Shown here: positions 14,992 through 23,088 of the stretch, in pieces
Position numbering within the stretch: position 1 is the first letter of the stretch
Layout of the letters: the number at the start of each line of letters is the position of its first letter
From: Planctomyces sp. SH-PL62
Lineage (GTDB): Bacteria; Planctomycetota; Planctomycetia; Planctomycetales; Planctomycetaceae
Assembly (NCBI GenBank): GCA_945893075.1
Contig: CAMDDX010000030.1
Coordinates: 1 to 36,238, forward strand
Length of the DNA: 36,238 nucleotides
Direction of reading: 5' to 3'
The notes under the pieces: generated by a model
Seen by the model: the letters and a program-made list of their open reading frames with translations, nothing else
What the model was told of the DNA's origin: nothing
Database searches by the model: none
Made by a program: the position numbers and the translations under genes

Positions 14992-15779
14992 GCGATACAC
15001 CGCGACGCTTGTGGCAACCAACTCGGCCGCTCGCCCACTGGGGGCGAGCGGCTTTGCGTTTTGTGTTTCCTCCGTCGTGCCCGCTGTGCCAGGCTGATGT
15101 CGAGAATCACGCGGATGATTCCGGATGTCCCCCGGTCTCTCCCCTGCTGTGTGGTCGATGCCTGATCGACGTGTCGAAACCACGAGGGAACCGTTGTCAG
15201 CGATGTGGACTACCGGTCGGGCCTTATGTCCGTTCGGATCATGGTTGTCCAAAGTGCGAGTCGCATAAGTTTCGATTTCAAAAAGTCATTCGGCTCGGCC
15301 TGTACGACGACGCATTGCGACAAGCCTGCATTCGAGCCAAGGCGACCACGCAATTCCCGCTGGCGGCCGCGCTCGCGAATCTGTTGTGGTTGTCTGAGCA
15401 ATTCGATTTGCAAACGGCCAACGTCGATGTGGTCGCGCCGGTCCCCTGCCATTGGACTCGGAGAATGCTGCGACCACATCACGCCGCGGAAACAATCTCG
15501 CGCGTGCTGGCGGGGCGATTGGGGAAACCGCTGCAGCGCAGACTGCTCCGCAAGAAGCGATTGACGTCAGATCAATCCGATCTGCCGGCTGCTCAGCGGA
15601 GGCTGAATCTCAAAGATGCCTTCGCCGTTCGGTCGCACCCTCGATCGCTTGCCGGCAAGACGGTGTTGCTGGTCGATGACATCCTGACGACCGGCACGAC
15701 CGCCAACGAATGCACCCGGACGCTGCTGCATGCCGGAGCCAAACAAGTCTTTGTCGCCGTCATCGCGGTGGTGCCGTAG
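14988..15779 (+). CDS. ComF-family phosphoribosyltransferase-like protein
   Basis: A 263-residue protein with an N-terminal double zinc-ribbon (Cys pairs at 31/34, 55/58, 70/73 and 87/90) and a C-terminal type I phosphoribosyltransferase domain with the PRPP loop VLLVDDILTTGTT at about 226-238. ComF/GntX proteins are cytoplasmic; ComF assists DNA uptake in competent bacteria, probably at the entry point of single-stranded DNA, while many homologs have no proven role. The start overlaps the preceding stop by 4 nt. Length and domain order fit the family. No other competence gene is in the window. Confidence 0.88.
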   Translation: MSDTPRRLWQPTRPLAHWGRAALRFVFPPSCPLCQADVENHADDSGCPPVSPLLCGRCLIDVSKPRGNRCQRCGLPVGPYVRSDHGCPKCESHKFRFQKVIRLGLYDDALRQACIRAKATTQFPLAAALANLLWLSEQFDLQTANVDVVAPVPCHWTRRMLRPHHAAETISRVLAGRLGKPLQRRLLRKKRLTSDQSDLPAAQRRLNLKDAFAVRSHPRSLAGKTVLLVDDILTTGTTANECTRTLLHAGAKQVFVAVIAVVP

Positions 15780-15791
15780 TTGGAATTGGAT

Positions 15792-15878
15792 TTCATTTTC
15801 CGCCCTCCATTTTTCGCCTGCTCCGCACGGTTCCGTTCAACGCGACAGGCTGGCGAAAAATGAAGGGCGAAAAATGAA
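15792..15878. repeat. 27-bp inverted repeat (25 matching), 33-nt loop
   Basis: The arms at 15792-15818 and 15852-15878 contain CATTTTTCGCC and its complement. It lies 12 bp after the ComF-type stop and 20 bp before the end of the convergent VCBS gene, so it could serve as a shared terminator. It is richer in A/T than its surroundings. Confidence 0.85.
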
Positions 15879-15898
15879 CCGCAGATTTCGTTCGCGCT

Positions 15899-17914
15899 TC
15901 AATGGCGCGGATTCTTCAAGAAGTAGAAGAAGCCGTCTTCGGCACCGCCGAGGAAATCGGGGACGCCGTCGCCATCCCAATCGACGGTCGTGGGGCTGAC
16001 GTCGTGGCTGGCGATGTTGCGTGAGTCCAGCTTGCCCTTGTCTTGGAACAACCACGTACCGTCGCGCGACTCGACTTGTCGCAGCCAGTTCGCGTTCTCG
16101 GAATTCACCAGCAGGTCGAGCTTGCCGTCGCCGTCCCAATCGGTCGCGCAGAGCTTGCGACGTCCGCTCTTGCCCGCTCGGCCGCCGTTGAGCAGCAACG
16201 GCTGAGCCTTGTCGTCGAGGAATGCTCGGCGCGGCGGCATGAGTTTCAGTTGGCCGCCGATTTGTCGTCGTTCCAACAGCGTCAAAAAACCTTCGTGGTC
16301 GAGCATCGCCAAATCGAGCAGCCCATCGCCGTTCCAATCGGCGAGCACCGGCGTCGTGCGCCATTGCGTGACCAACTCTTTGCCGACCGGAGTCCACCAC
16401 GTCCAAGCCGGCTTCGGGGGCGCGCCGGACCATTCGACTTCGATCGGCTGCGGTGCAGCAAGCTTCGGTGAGGTGCGCGTGCCGATGTTGCGCAGCCATT
16501 GCACTCGCCCCCAGATCGAGTTGAACACGATGTCCGGCAGCCCGTCGGCATCCCAATCGGCGACATTGAGCGTCGTGTATCCCCACTTGGCTTCGGCCGG
16601 CCCTTGAATCGAACCGTTCGGCCCGGCCATCACGCGAAACGGCTGCGCCTCGCGAAGAGTAGCAGGCACACTCCGTGTGCCGTCCGCGGCATTCGGCACA
16701 CGGAGTGTGCCGTCTACTATGAGCCGTCGCGGCGCGGCCCATCTGGGCGACGCGACTTTCGGTCCGCTGAGATTCTCAAAGAACTCGATGTAGCCCGATG
16801 TGTTGCCGGAGACGATGTCGATGTCGCCGTCGCCATCCCAATCGCAGCCGACTGGCGTCGCCAGCGCTCCGCTCTGCAACTCGTCGGCCTCTTGCTGGAA
16901 GTAACGTGGCGGCTCGAACTGCGGCAGCCGATCGACGATGCGGCCGGTGTTCTCGATGAACGCGACGCGGCCATCTTCATCACCGACGATCAAATCGAAG
17001 TCGCCGTCGCGATCCCAATCGAACGCGACGGGGACGATCATCTCTAAATCCATCGTCAGCGGCCGGTCGCCGTGCATCAGCCGTCGTCCTTTCGCGTACT
17101 TCGGCTGCATGCGCGAGCCGATGTTCTCGAAGTACGTGAACCCGTCGAGGAACTCGCCGCACAGCAAATCGAGATCGCCGTCGCCATCGAAGTCCGCGAA
17201 GTTCGGCGACGGGCAACCGAACGTGTCGATGCGTTTCCCGTCTGCTTCAAGCAGCACCGGCTCTGCGTACTTCGGCTTGTCCGTCGAACCGCTGTTGCGG
17301 ACGAGATAGATCAAGCCATGTAGCGGCCCGTTGGTCCAACGGCCGTTTGCGTCCCAAGCATCATCCCAGCCGTAATCCGCCCAATCCTCGACCGCGACTG
17401 TCAGATCGAGTGCTCCGTCGCCATCGAAATCGACGTACCGCCATTGATTGTGTCGCACCTTGAACAAGCCCGACGTCTTGCCGACTTCGGTCTTGTGAAT
17501 GTTCGCCGGCAGCGGCAGTTTGACGGAGGCATCAATCCCCGACTTCAGGAAATCAGGATGCTCGTGCCCCGCCGTGAGCACTCGCAAACTGCTATCCACA
17601 TACGACGGCATCGTGTAATGCTTGCCCGCTCCGAGCCGCTTGGCCGCTTTGAAGACCGGCAGCTTTTCGCGCGGGCCGCTCGTGTTCTCGAAGAGATACG
17701 TTCCGTTGTACGGCTTGTCGGGACAGACCACGATCAAGTCATGATCGCCGTCGCCATCCACATCCCACGGCACCGGCCAAGCCCACAGTCCGACTCCGAG
17801 ATCAACCACCAAGCCGGGATTGTTGTACTTGATCCGCTGCAAGCCATCGGCGGCGACGACGTCGCTGGCGCAGGACAACGCGCAAGCCAATACCAACAGA
17901 ACCAGTGATCTCAT
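15899..17914 (-). CDS. Exported VCBS/FG-GAP repeat protein
   Basis: A 671-residue protein with a signal peptide (MRSLVLLVLACALSCASDVV, cleavage near VVA-A) and nine calcium-loop motifs of the D-x-D-G-D-G type, for example DVDGDGDHD, DFDGDGDLD, DWDRDGDFD, DWNGDGLLD and DWDGDGVPD, spaced along the chain as in integrin-like beta-propellers. Such proteins are secreted, bind calcium and are thought to mediate adhesion or polymer binding; no enzymatic domain is seen. ATG 17914 is preceded by AAGAGGATGA. Residues about 400-419 (DGTLRVPNAADGTRSVP) are encoded by a palindrome that interrupts a propeller segment in frame. It lies beside a PQQ-like gene in the same orientation. Confidence 0.88.
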   Translation of the reverse strand: MRSLVLLVLACALSCASDVVAADGLQRIKYNNPGLVVDLGVGLWAWPVPWDVDGDGDHDLIVVCPDKPYNGTYLFENTSGPREKLPVFKAAKRLGAGKHYTMPSYVDSSLRVLTAGHEHPDFLKSGIDASVKLPLPANIHKTEVGKTSGLFKVRHNQWRYVDFDGDGALDLTVAVEDWADYGWDDAWDANGRWTNGPLHGLIYLVRNSGSTDKPKYAEPVLLEADGKRIDTFGCPSPNFADFDGDGDLDLLCGEFLDGFTYFENIGSRMQPKYAKGRRLMHGDRPLTMDLEMIVPVAFDWDRDGDFDLIVGDEDGRVAFIENTGRIVDRLPQFEPPRYFQQEADELQSGALATPVGCDWDGDGDIDIVSGNTSGYIEFFENLSGPKVASPRWAAPRRLIVDGTLRVPNAADGTRSVPATLREAQPFRVMAGPNGSIQGPAEAKWGYTTLNVADWDADGLPDIVFNSIWGRVQWLRNIGTRTSPKLAAPQPIEVEWSGAPPKPAWTWWTPVGKELVTQWRTTPVLADWNGDGLLDLAMLDHEGFLTLLERRQIGGQLKLMPPRRAFLDDKAQPLLLNGGRAGKSGRRKLCATDWDGDGKLDLLVNSENANWLRQVESRDGTWLFQDKGKLDSRNIASHDVSPTTVDWDGDGVPDFLGGAEDGFFYFLKNPRH
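16659..16717. repeat. 24-bp inverted repeat inside the VCBS coding sequence
   Basis: The arms at 16659-16682 and 16694-16717 match at 22 of 24 positions, with an 11-nt loop. Each arm is itself a hairpin (GGCACAC TCC GTGTGCC). The reading frame passes through and encodes a Thr/Arg/Val-rich loop with no FG-GAP character, so an in-frame insertion is likely. Confidence 0.88.
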
Positions 17915-17930
17915 TTCAAATCATCCTCTT

Positions 17931-18034
17931 CGGCCGATCGCCGTGAGCCGAACGCCGATGGCCGCGATACCGTTTTTCCTCAAGCCTTAAAACGGTATCC
18001 CGGCGATCGGCCGACGGCGATCGGCTTTCGGCCG
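17931..18034. repeat. Imperfect 46-bp inverted repeat between the PQQ-like and VCBS genes
   Basis: The arms at 17931-17976 and 17989-18034 match at about 36 of 46 positions, with a 12-nt loop. Motifs GCCG repeat in phase and the inner end is GATACCGTTTT. It shares sequence with the solitary half-copy at 12451-12505. It lies 11 bp past the PQQ-like stop (18046) and ends about 17 bp upstream of the VCBS start. Confidence 0.8.
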
Positions 18035-18045
18035 GATCAAAGTCG

Positions 18046-19320
18046 TCACTCCGCCAAACTCACGCGCACGATCTCTTTGTCGTTCCGCGCGAACACGCTC
18101 TTCATCGCGAACGCCGGGTGCGACCAGACGGTCATGCGGCGTTGGATCGGTGCCGTCGGCTCGATCAGTTTGGCTCGGCTGATTTCCTGGTAACCGGCGG
18201 GAGTCAGCTTGGCGATGATCAGGTCGCCCTGTTCGTTGTGCAGGAAGTAGCGGTCCTCGTGCGGCACGAGAAAGCAGTTCCACCAGCGTCCCTGTCCGGT
18301 GGCGTCGTGCGTTTCCCACAACCGCTCGCCGTTGCTGGCGTCGAGACATCGCAGCTGGCCATAGCTGTCGATGCCGTAAATGTGCGAGCCGTCAAAGACC
18401 GGCGTCATAATGATGGGATGGACGCCGTCGGTGCGCAGTTCGCTGTCGCTCTTGCCGGACCATGCGACGCGAGCGGACTGGCCGTCGTCCGCAACCTCGA
18501 TCATGCGCGGGCCGTTGTAGAAGCTGGCGACGAACAGCCGATTGCCGACTTGCCGAGGCGTCATCACGGTCAGTCCGGAACGGACCGAGTACGGCACTCG
18601 CCAAAGCGACTTGCCGCTTGCCGGGTCGAGCGACGAGACCGCCGATGGATGCCAGATGATGAGTTGCCGGTGTTCGCCGAACGTGAAGATCATCGGCGGC
18701 GCGTAACCGATTTCGCGATCGTTCAGCGCCCGCCACAATTCTTTGCCGGTCGCTTTATCAAAACTCACAACCAGCGCGTTCTCGCCGCCGACCAGCAGAA
18801 TGATTTGGTTGCCATCGACCAGCGGCGCGTGGACCATCCCCCATGTGGGCAATCGCGTGCCGAACTCCTCGACGAAGTTCTTTTTCCAAATCACCTGTCC
18901 GGTCTTTTCCTCCAAACAAAACAGATGCCCCATCGCGCCGACCGTGAAGACGCGCCCTTCGTCGATCGTCGGTGTGCAGCGCGGGCCGAGCGGGTAGCTG
19001 ACCGTGTATCGCGCCGGATACGCGTGCGTCCAAATCTCTTGGCCGGTGTCGGCGTCCAGGCAGAGCACTCGCTCGCCATCGGCCGAGCGATCCATCACGA
19101 ACACTCTTCCGTTCGCGACTGCCGGCCCCGCGTAACCCGCACCGATCGAAGTGGACCAGACGCGCGGCAGCAGTTCTTTCGTCTTGAGTTCTTTGACGAT
19201 CCCTTTCTCGCGCCACGCCAAGTCCCGCTGCGGTCCGCCCCATTGCGGCCAATCGTCGGCCATCATCGGACTACAGATTCCGAAAAGCGTCCAAAACCAA
19301 ATCGTTGATCGACTCATCAT
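18046..19320 (-). CDS. Exported PQQ-binding-like beta-propeller protein
   Basis: A 424-residue protein with a short signal peptide (IWFWTLFGICSPMMADDWPQ) and at least five propeller blades with the typical A/C-L-D-x-x-T/S-G-x-x-x-W pattern: CLDADTGQEIWTH, CLEEKTGQVIWKK, SFDKATGKELWRA, SLDPASGKSLWRV and CLDASNGERLWET. Secreted 'PQQ-like' proteins of this kind are numerous in planctomycetes and usually lack the residues that bind PQQ; they are thought to act as scaffolds. The catalytic Asp of quinoprotein dehydrogenases is not apparent, so enzymatic activity is not claimed. ATG 19320 has GAAAGAGGCG upstream; a second ATG follows directly. It may form an operon with the VCBS gene. Confidence 0.88.
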   Translation of the reverse strand: MMSRSTIWFWTLFGICSPMMADDWPQWGGPQRDLAWREKGIVKELKTKELLPRVWSTSIGAGYAGPAVANGRVFVMDRSADGERVLCLDADTGQEIWTHAYPARYTVSYPLGPRCTPTIDEGRVFTVGAMGHLFCLEEKTGQVIWKKNFVEEFGTRLPTWGMVHAPLVDGNQIILLVGGENALVVSFDKATGKELWRALNDREIGYAPPMIFTFGEHRQLIIWHPSAVSSLDPASGKSLWRVPYSVRSGLTVMTPRQVGNRLFVASFYNGPRMIEVADDGQSARVAWSGKSDSELRTDGVHPIIMTPVFDGSHIYGIDSYGQLRCLDASNGERLWETHDATGQGRWWNCFLVPHEDRYFLHNEQGDLIIAKLTPAGYQEISRAKLIEPTAPIQRRMTVWSHPAFAMKSVFARNDKEIVRVSLAE

Positions 19321-19372
19321 TCGCCTCTTTCGTTGATGGACAGGGCAGAATCATCGCAAGATCGCGGGGCAC

Positions 19373-19410
19373 TCGCCACGCTCTGGATAGAAGGGAAGTC
19401 CGCGTGGCGA
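19373..19410. repeat. 9-bp hairpin in the PQQ-like/small-protein divergent gap
   Basis: TCGCCACGC (19373-19381) pairs with GCGTGGCGA (19402-19410) across a 20-nt loop. It lies in the 152-bp gap between two divergent genes. It is weaker than the other palindromes and could be an operator or a decayed copy. Confidence 0.4.
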
Positions 19411-19472
19411 TAGTCTGCGGCCATCGACCGCTTGAGATATCTAGGCTGTGTCTGATTTGAGCGAGGCAATTC

Positions 19473-20024
19473 ATGAAACGAAAAACGAAAGCCATTGTTG
19501 GTGTTGTTCTCGCTGCCACATTGTTGGCGACGTTCGTGATGATTCGCGAAGGTCTGTCCCTGGGGAAGCACTCCAGTGTCACCAAGATGTTCGGCGGGAA
19601 TGACGGATTGCTGACCGTGACTCATCCCACAAAGGTGGCAGCGTATCGGCTCAAAGCAAATCTCAAGAACGACGGTACTGAGTACACCAACCCGAACAGC
19701 AATTACGAAGTCATCGCCGGGCCGATTTCGGTGCCTGAGACCGTGGCCGCCGAGGTTTCAGCAGTCTTGGTTTCACCTCGGTCATACGATTGGGAAGGTG
19801 CAAAAGGCTGCATGCCAGAGTACGGAGTCCGCCTGTCATTTCTGCGAGAGAGCGACCAAGTCGATGTGTATCTCTGCTTTGAGTGTCAGATTCTGTCGGT
19901 GAGTCGAAATGGACCGGTGACTGGCGGAGGAAACTTTGATCCGATGAATGCCGTCCTGGTCCGTGCGGCGAAGACGATGTTTCCAAACGATTCCGAAATT
20001 CAAAAGCTAAAATCCGGCTGGTAG
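19473..20024 (+). CDS. Membrane-anchored or exported protein of unknown function
   Basis: A 183-residue protein with one N-terminal hydrophobic helix (residues 8-26, VGVVLAATLLATFVMIREG), so it is exported or anchored. The rest is soluble and includes YDWEGAKGCMPEYGVRLSFL and VDVYLCFECQILSVSRNG, with three cysteines (one CFEC pair) that could bind a metal or form a disulfide. No named domain is recognised. ATG 19473 is preceded by GCGAGG. It is divergent from the PQQ-like gene and is followed, 67 bp on, by the TolB-like gene on the same strand. Confidence 0.7.
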   Translation: MKRKTKAIVGVVLAATLLATFVMIREGLSLGKHSSVTKMFGGNDGLLTVTHPTKVAAYRLKANLKNDGTEYTNPNSNYEVIAGPISVPETVAAEVSAVLVSPRSYDWEGAKGCMPEYGVRLSFLRESDQVDVYLCFECQILSVSRNGPVTGGGNFDPMNAVLVRAAKTMFPNDSEIQKLKSGW

Positions 20025-20091
20025 TCGATCACCAAGCAGGCTGGTTACCATCAGGTCGATTGATTCTCAGCGATTTCATTGGAGGTTTCTC

Positions 20092-21153
20092 GTGCGCAAC
20101 ATTTCTTTCGTCCGTATTGGCCTGTTGGCCCTTTGGGTTTTCAGCATCACATCGGTGATCGCCGTCGCAGATGAGCCAAATTTGGCGACGGAGGCTGAGG
20201 CCAAGCATCTCGCCAACGTCCGGCAAGTCACGTTCGGGCTGCCGCGAGCGGGCGAAGGGTACTTCTCGCCGGACGACCAATGGATCGTGTATCAGGGGTA
20301 TCCGATCGGCTATCCGTTCTATCAAATCTATTTGCAGCGGCTGGACGAGAAGGTGCCGATGCAGCTCAGCACCGGCCGCGGCCGCACGACGTGCAGCTAC
20401 TTCACGCCCGACGGGAAGACGATCCTTTTCGCGTCCAGCCATACCGATCCGGACATCGAGCAGACCGAAGCGAAAGCTCGTGCGCTCGCGAAGGAAGGGG
20501 GCCGGCCGCGTTATCAATGGGACTTCGATCCGCACATGGAGCTTTACACGATCCGTCCCGACGGCACCGGCCTCAAGCGGCTGACGAACTCGCCCGGCTA
20601 TGACGCCGAGGGAAGTTACTCACCCGATGGCAAGCAGATCGTGTTCACGTCGTCGCGCGGCGAAAGTCCCGACATCTTCATCATGGATGCCGACGGCTCG
20701 CACGTCCGGCAACTCACCAATACTCCCGGCTACGACGGCGGTCCATTCTTCTCGCCGGACGGCAAGTGGGTCATCTTCCGCAGCGACCGCGACAAGGAAC
20801 ACATGCTGCAACTCTTCGCGATCTCCGTGGATGGCAAACGCGAAGTGCAGCTCACCAAGAATCTCGACGAAGTCAATTGGTGCCCGTACTTCCATCCGTC
20901 GAGTAAGTACTTGATCTGGGCCGGCGCGAATTACTCGCAAGGTCCGCGCGGCGCGAATTTCGATCTCTTCACAATGGATTTGGATTTCTCTGCCGGCTCA
21001 CCGAAAGCCGGAGCAGTCACGCGCATCACCGACCACAAAGCCACCGACATCCTGCCCGTCTTCAGCCCCGACGGCACCAAGCTGATGTGGACCTCCACGC
21101 GCACCGCCGATGGCAGCAGCCAATTGTGGATCGCCGACTGGCTGCGCAAGTGA
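20092..21153 (+). CDS. TolB-like/PD40 beta-propeller exported protein
   Basis: A 353-residue protein with a signal peptide (ISFVRIGLLALWVFSITSVI, likely cleavage near VAVA-D) and repeated PD40 blades: GYFSPDDQWIVYQG, SYFTPDGKTILFAS, GSYSPDGKQIVFTSSR, PFFSPDGKWVIFRSDR and PVFSPDGTKLMWTSTR. The fold is that of the TolB C-terminal propeller. TolB proper pairs with the Tol-Pal system and has an N-terminal domain that is absent here. A role in periplasmic protein binding is inference. It starts with GTG at 20092, chosen because GGAGGT (20081-20086) lies 5 nt before it. A palindrome begins 10 bp after the stop. Confidence 0.87.
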   Translation: MRNISFVRIGLLALWVFSITSVIAVADEPNLATEAEAKHLANVRQVTFGLPRAGEGYFSPDDQWIVYQGYPIGYPFYQIYLQRLDEKVPMQLSTGRGRTTCSYFTPDGKTILFASSHTDPDIEQTEAKARALAKEGGRPRYQWDFDPHMELYTIRPDGTGLKRLTNSPGYDAEGSYSPDGKQIVFTSSRGESPDIFIMDADGSHVRQLTNTPGYDGGPFFSPDGKWVIFRSDRDKEHMLQLFAISVDGKREVQLTKNLDEVNWCPYFHPSSKYLIWAGANYSQGPRGANFDLFTMDLDFSAGSPKAGAVTRITDHKATDILPVFSPDGTKLMWTSTRTADGSSQLWIADWLRK

Positions 21154-21163
21154 CCGCCGTGTT

Positions 21164-21289
21164 GGGGTCAGGTGTTCTGATTTCTGTTTTGGCCACACGA
21201 CGGCTGTGACTTTCAGTTGCCAAACAATCATCCCGACCACGGTTGACTCCGTTCGTGACGCCAAAACAGAAATCAGAACACCTGACCCC
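21164..21289. repeat. Perfect 30-bp inverted repeat, 66-nt loop, running into the SGNH gene start
   Basis: The arms at 21164-21193 and 21260-21289 are perfect reverse complements; the outer end is GGGGTCAGGTGTTC. The right arm lies within the first codons of the next gene, coding for PKQKSEHLTP if the upstream start is used. GGGGTCAGGT-type ends recall REP sequences mobilised by Y1 (TnpA-REP) transposases, but no such gene is seen here. Confidence 0.9.
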
Positions 21290-22817
21290 TCGCCCGCGCA
21301 CGAAGTTTCTGCTCGGCGCAGCGTTTGTGATCACGACGGGTTTGGGGCTGTTGTTGCTGGGTGGCCTCTGCGAGTCGGCGTTCGTCGATGTTCTCGGCTC
21401 GACAGCGAGCGATGAGAGTGAGTGGCTGACGAGCCTCTGCTTGACCGGACTGGTTGGTGCGGTCAGCGTGGCCAGCGGCGTTTGGCTGGCGCGTCGCATC
21501 CCGCGACGTGTGCTGTACCTGATCGTCTTCAGCAGCATGGTGGCGACCGTGACCATCGTGTTGGCGGAAGTCGTCTCGCGATTGGGACTCCCCGCATGGC
21601 CCGCCTCGGCGTTGCATGGCGTGCGGCCCAGCGTGCAACAGGCATTGATGACCGAGGCCGAACGAAACGATGTCGGGGCTCAGCGCAATGCCTGGGGACA
21701 GCGGGATCGCGAACGATCCTTGCGGCCCGCGGCAGGCGTGCTGCGAGTCGCCTTCATCGGAGATTCATTTCTGGAAGAGGGGATCGGAGCTCCCTTGTCA
21801 CTGGTCACGGAGAGGCTGCTCGACCGGGCGGACGTGGAAGTCGTCAACCTGGGCGTCTCTGCCACTTCACCGGACGAGTACTTCTACCGCGCGGCGCATG
21901 TGGCGTTGCCGCTCGAAGCGACGGGCTGCGTCGTCTGCATCTACTTGGGCAACGATTTGGCGGCGGACCATCGCACGCTGCCGAGTTGGTTCGGCATCGC
22001 CGCCGTGTCTCCGCGACCGGCGTTACTGACCACCTTGGGCTTGCGCGGACTGAATGATGTGCTGACGACTCGCGAGCGGCCGGTGCTGAAGATTTGGAGC
22101 AACGCCGGTGGTCTGGGTGAATCCGAAAAAAAGATGCACGAGTCCTGCCGCAACAGCTCCGACCGCGAACTGGCGGAACTCTTGTTGAGAAACGCGGAGT
22201 TGCCTCCACAGTTGGCCGAGCTAGTGCGCCCGCAAATGCTGGGGGCAGAGATGGCCTCGTTCTACAACGTGCTGCGCGATCCAGATGAGGGTCGATTTCG
22301 CTCGTACTTTCTGTTCGACGGCGTCTGGTTGAAGGCCACGGGGATGACGCCGCAGATTCTCAGCGATCCCGCATCGACGCTGCATTGGGTGCGTGTCGCC
22401 GCTGCGGTGTATTCGCGGCCGAAGGACCGAAGCGGCAAACTAGCCCGACGCGCAAGCGAGGGAGTGGGGATCAACGGCGGTGTTGATCCCTCGCTTGCGC
22501 GTCGGGCTAGTGTGGAAACCACTGCTCGATTCTTGGTGGTCCTGATCCCCGAAGGGTTTGCCGTCGATCCCCGGATGCAGGAACAATGGGCACCGTTGGC
22601 GGACATGCGGCGGATGACCGACAAGACCTCCGCGGCCGGACGTCGCATCGAACAAGAACTGACTCAAGCGGGGATTGAAGTGCTGAATCTGACGGACACT
22701 CTGGCCGGCGTTCGTGGCACGTACTTGAACGTGGATGGGCATTGGTCGCCGCTAGGAATCGAAACCAGTGCGGCCGCCGTGGCGGCTCATTTACGTCGTT
22801 GGTTGGAAGAGCCTTGA
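21243..22817 (+). CDS. SGNH/GDSL hydrolase with N-terminal membrane segments
   Basis: A 524-residue protein with about three hydrophobic helices (residues 22-43, 65-84 and 90-112) and a soluble SGNH domain: Ser175 in FIGDSF (block I), Gly204 in VNLGVSATSPDEY (block II), Asn237 in IYLGND (block III) and Asp498/His500 in NVDGHWSPLG (block V). The D-x-H-W ending recalls the AlgX/AlgJ/DltD type that acts on O-acyl groups of glycans, so envelope acyl editing is plausible. A start at TTG 21243 is uncertain: the first 17 codons are largely palindrome sequence, and GTG 21327 is an alternative. Residues about 399-423 (KLARRASEGVGINGG...) are encoded by a second palindrome lying in frame between blocks III and V. 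Confidence 0.8.
   Translation: MTPFVTPKQKSEHLTPRPRTKFLLGAAFVITTGLGLLLLGGLCESAFVDVLGSTASDESEWLTSLCLTGLVGAVSVASGVWLARRIPRRVLYLIVFSSMVATVTIVLAEVVSRLGLPAWPASALHGVRPSVQQALMTEAERNDVGAQRNAWGQRDRERSLRPAAGVLRVAFIGDSFLEEGIGAPLSLVTERLLDRADVEVVNLGVSATSPDEYFYRAAHVALPLEATGCVVCIYLGNDLAADHRTLPSWFGIAAVSPRPALLTTLGLRGLNDVLTTRERPVLKIWSNAGGLGESEKKMHESCRNSSDRELAELLLRNAELPPQLAELVRPQMLGAEMASFYNVLRDPDEGRFRSYFLFDGVWLKATGMTPQILSDPASTLHWVRVAAAVYSRPKDRSGKLARRASEGVGINGGVDPSLARRASVETTARFLVVLIPEGFAVDPRMQEQWAPLADMRRMTDKTSAAGRRIEQELTQAGIEVLNLTDTLAGVRGTYLNVDGHWSPLGIETSAAAVAAHLRRWLEEP
22439..22511. repeat. Perfect 25-bp inverted repeat inside the SGNH coding sequence
   Basis: The arms at 22439-22463 and 22487-22511 are perfect complements, with a 23-nt loop that can also form GGGATCAAC/GTTGATCCC. 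The encoded LARRASEG...PSLARRAS is the translation of the repeat on both arms. The family also occurs at 13830-13854. The reading frame survives, so insertion was in frame or the gene has adapted. Confidence 0.92.
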
Positions 22818-22829
22818 GGCAGTTTCAAA

Positions 22830-22847
22830 AGTCACCCGAAGCGTGAG
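22830..22847. repeat. Short stretch AGTCACCCGAAGCGTGAG, fragment of the 13.76-kb repeat
   Basis: It differs by one base from 13755-13772. Just before it, TGAGGCAGTTTCAA (22815-22828) recurs exactly at 27375-27388. The first copy overlaps the SGNH stop codon; the second lies before the start of a phosphodiesterase gene. Confidence 0.6.
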
Positions 22848-22870
22848 ATTTTGAGTTGCGTATTTCATAG

Positions 22871-23063
22871 CCGCGAAGCGGCGACGGAATTTAGCCGTGG
22901 GCGCAAGCCCACGGAAAAGTGGGGAACAAGAGGCAAAGCCCTGAAAGGGCGACGCTCGAATGTGGTTCACGCGATGGCGTCGCCCCTATCGGGGCTTGAT
23001 CGGCAACAAGACCCGAAAACCGTGGGCTTTCGCCCACGGCTAAACTCCGTCGCCACTCCGTGG
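22871..23063. repeat. 193-bp nested inverted repeat between the SGNH and TMTC-like genes
   Basis: Outer arms 22871-22914 and 23020-23063 match at 39 of 44 positions. Each contains its own hairpin built on CCGTGGGC/GCCCACGG. Inside, 22936-22955 and 22977-22997 form a second imperfect inverted repeat (AAGCCCTGAAAGGGCGACGC). The structure ends 25 bp before the TMTC-like ATG and fills most of the 271-bp gap. Confidence 0.85.
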
Positions 23064-23088
23064 CTTAAACCGATATGGCAGCGCCGCA

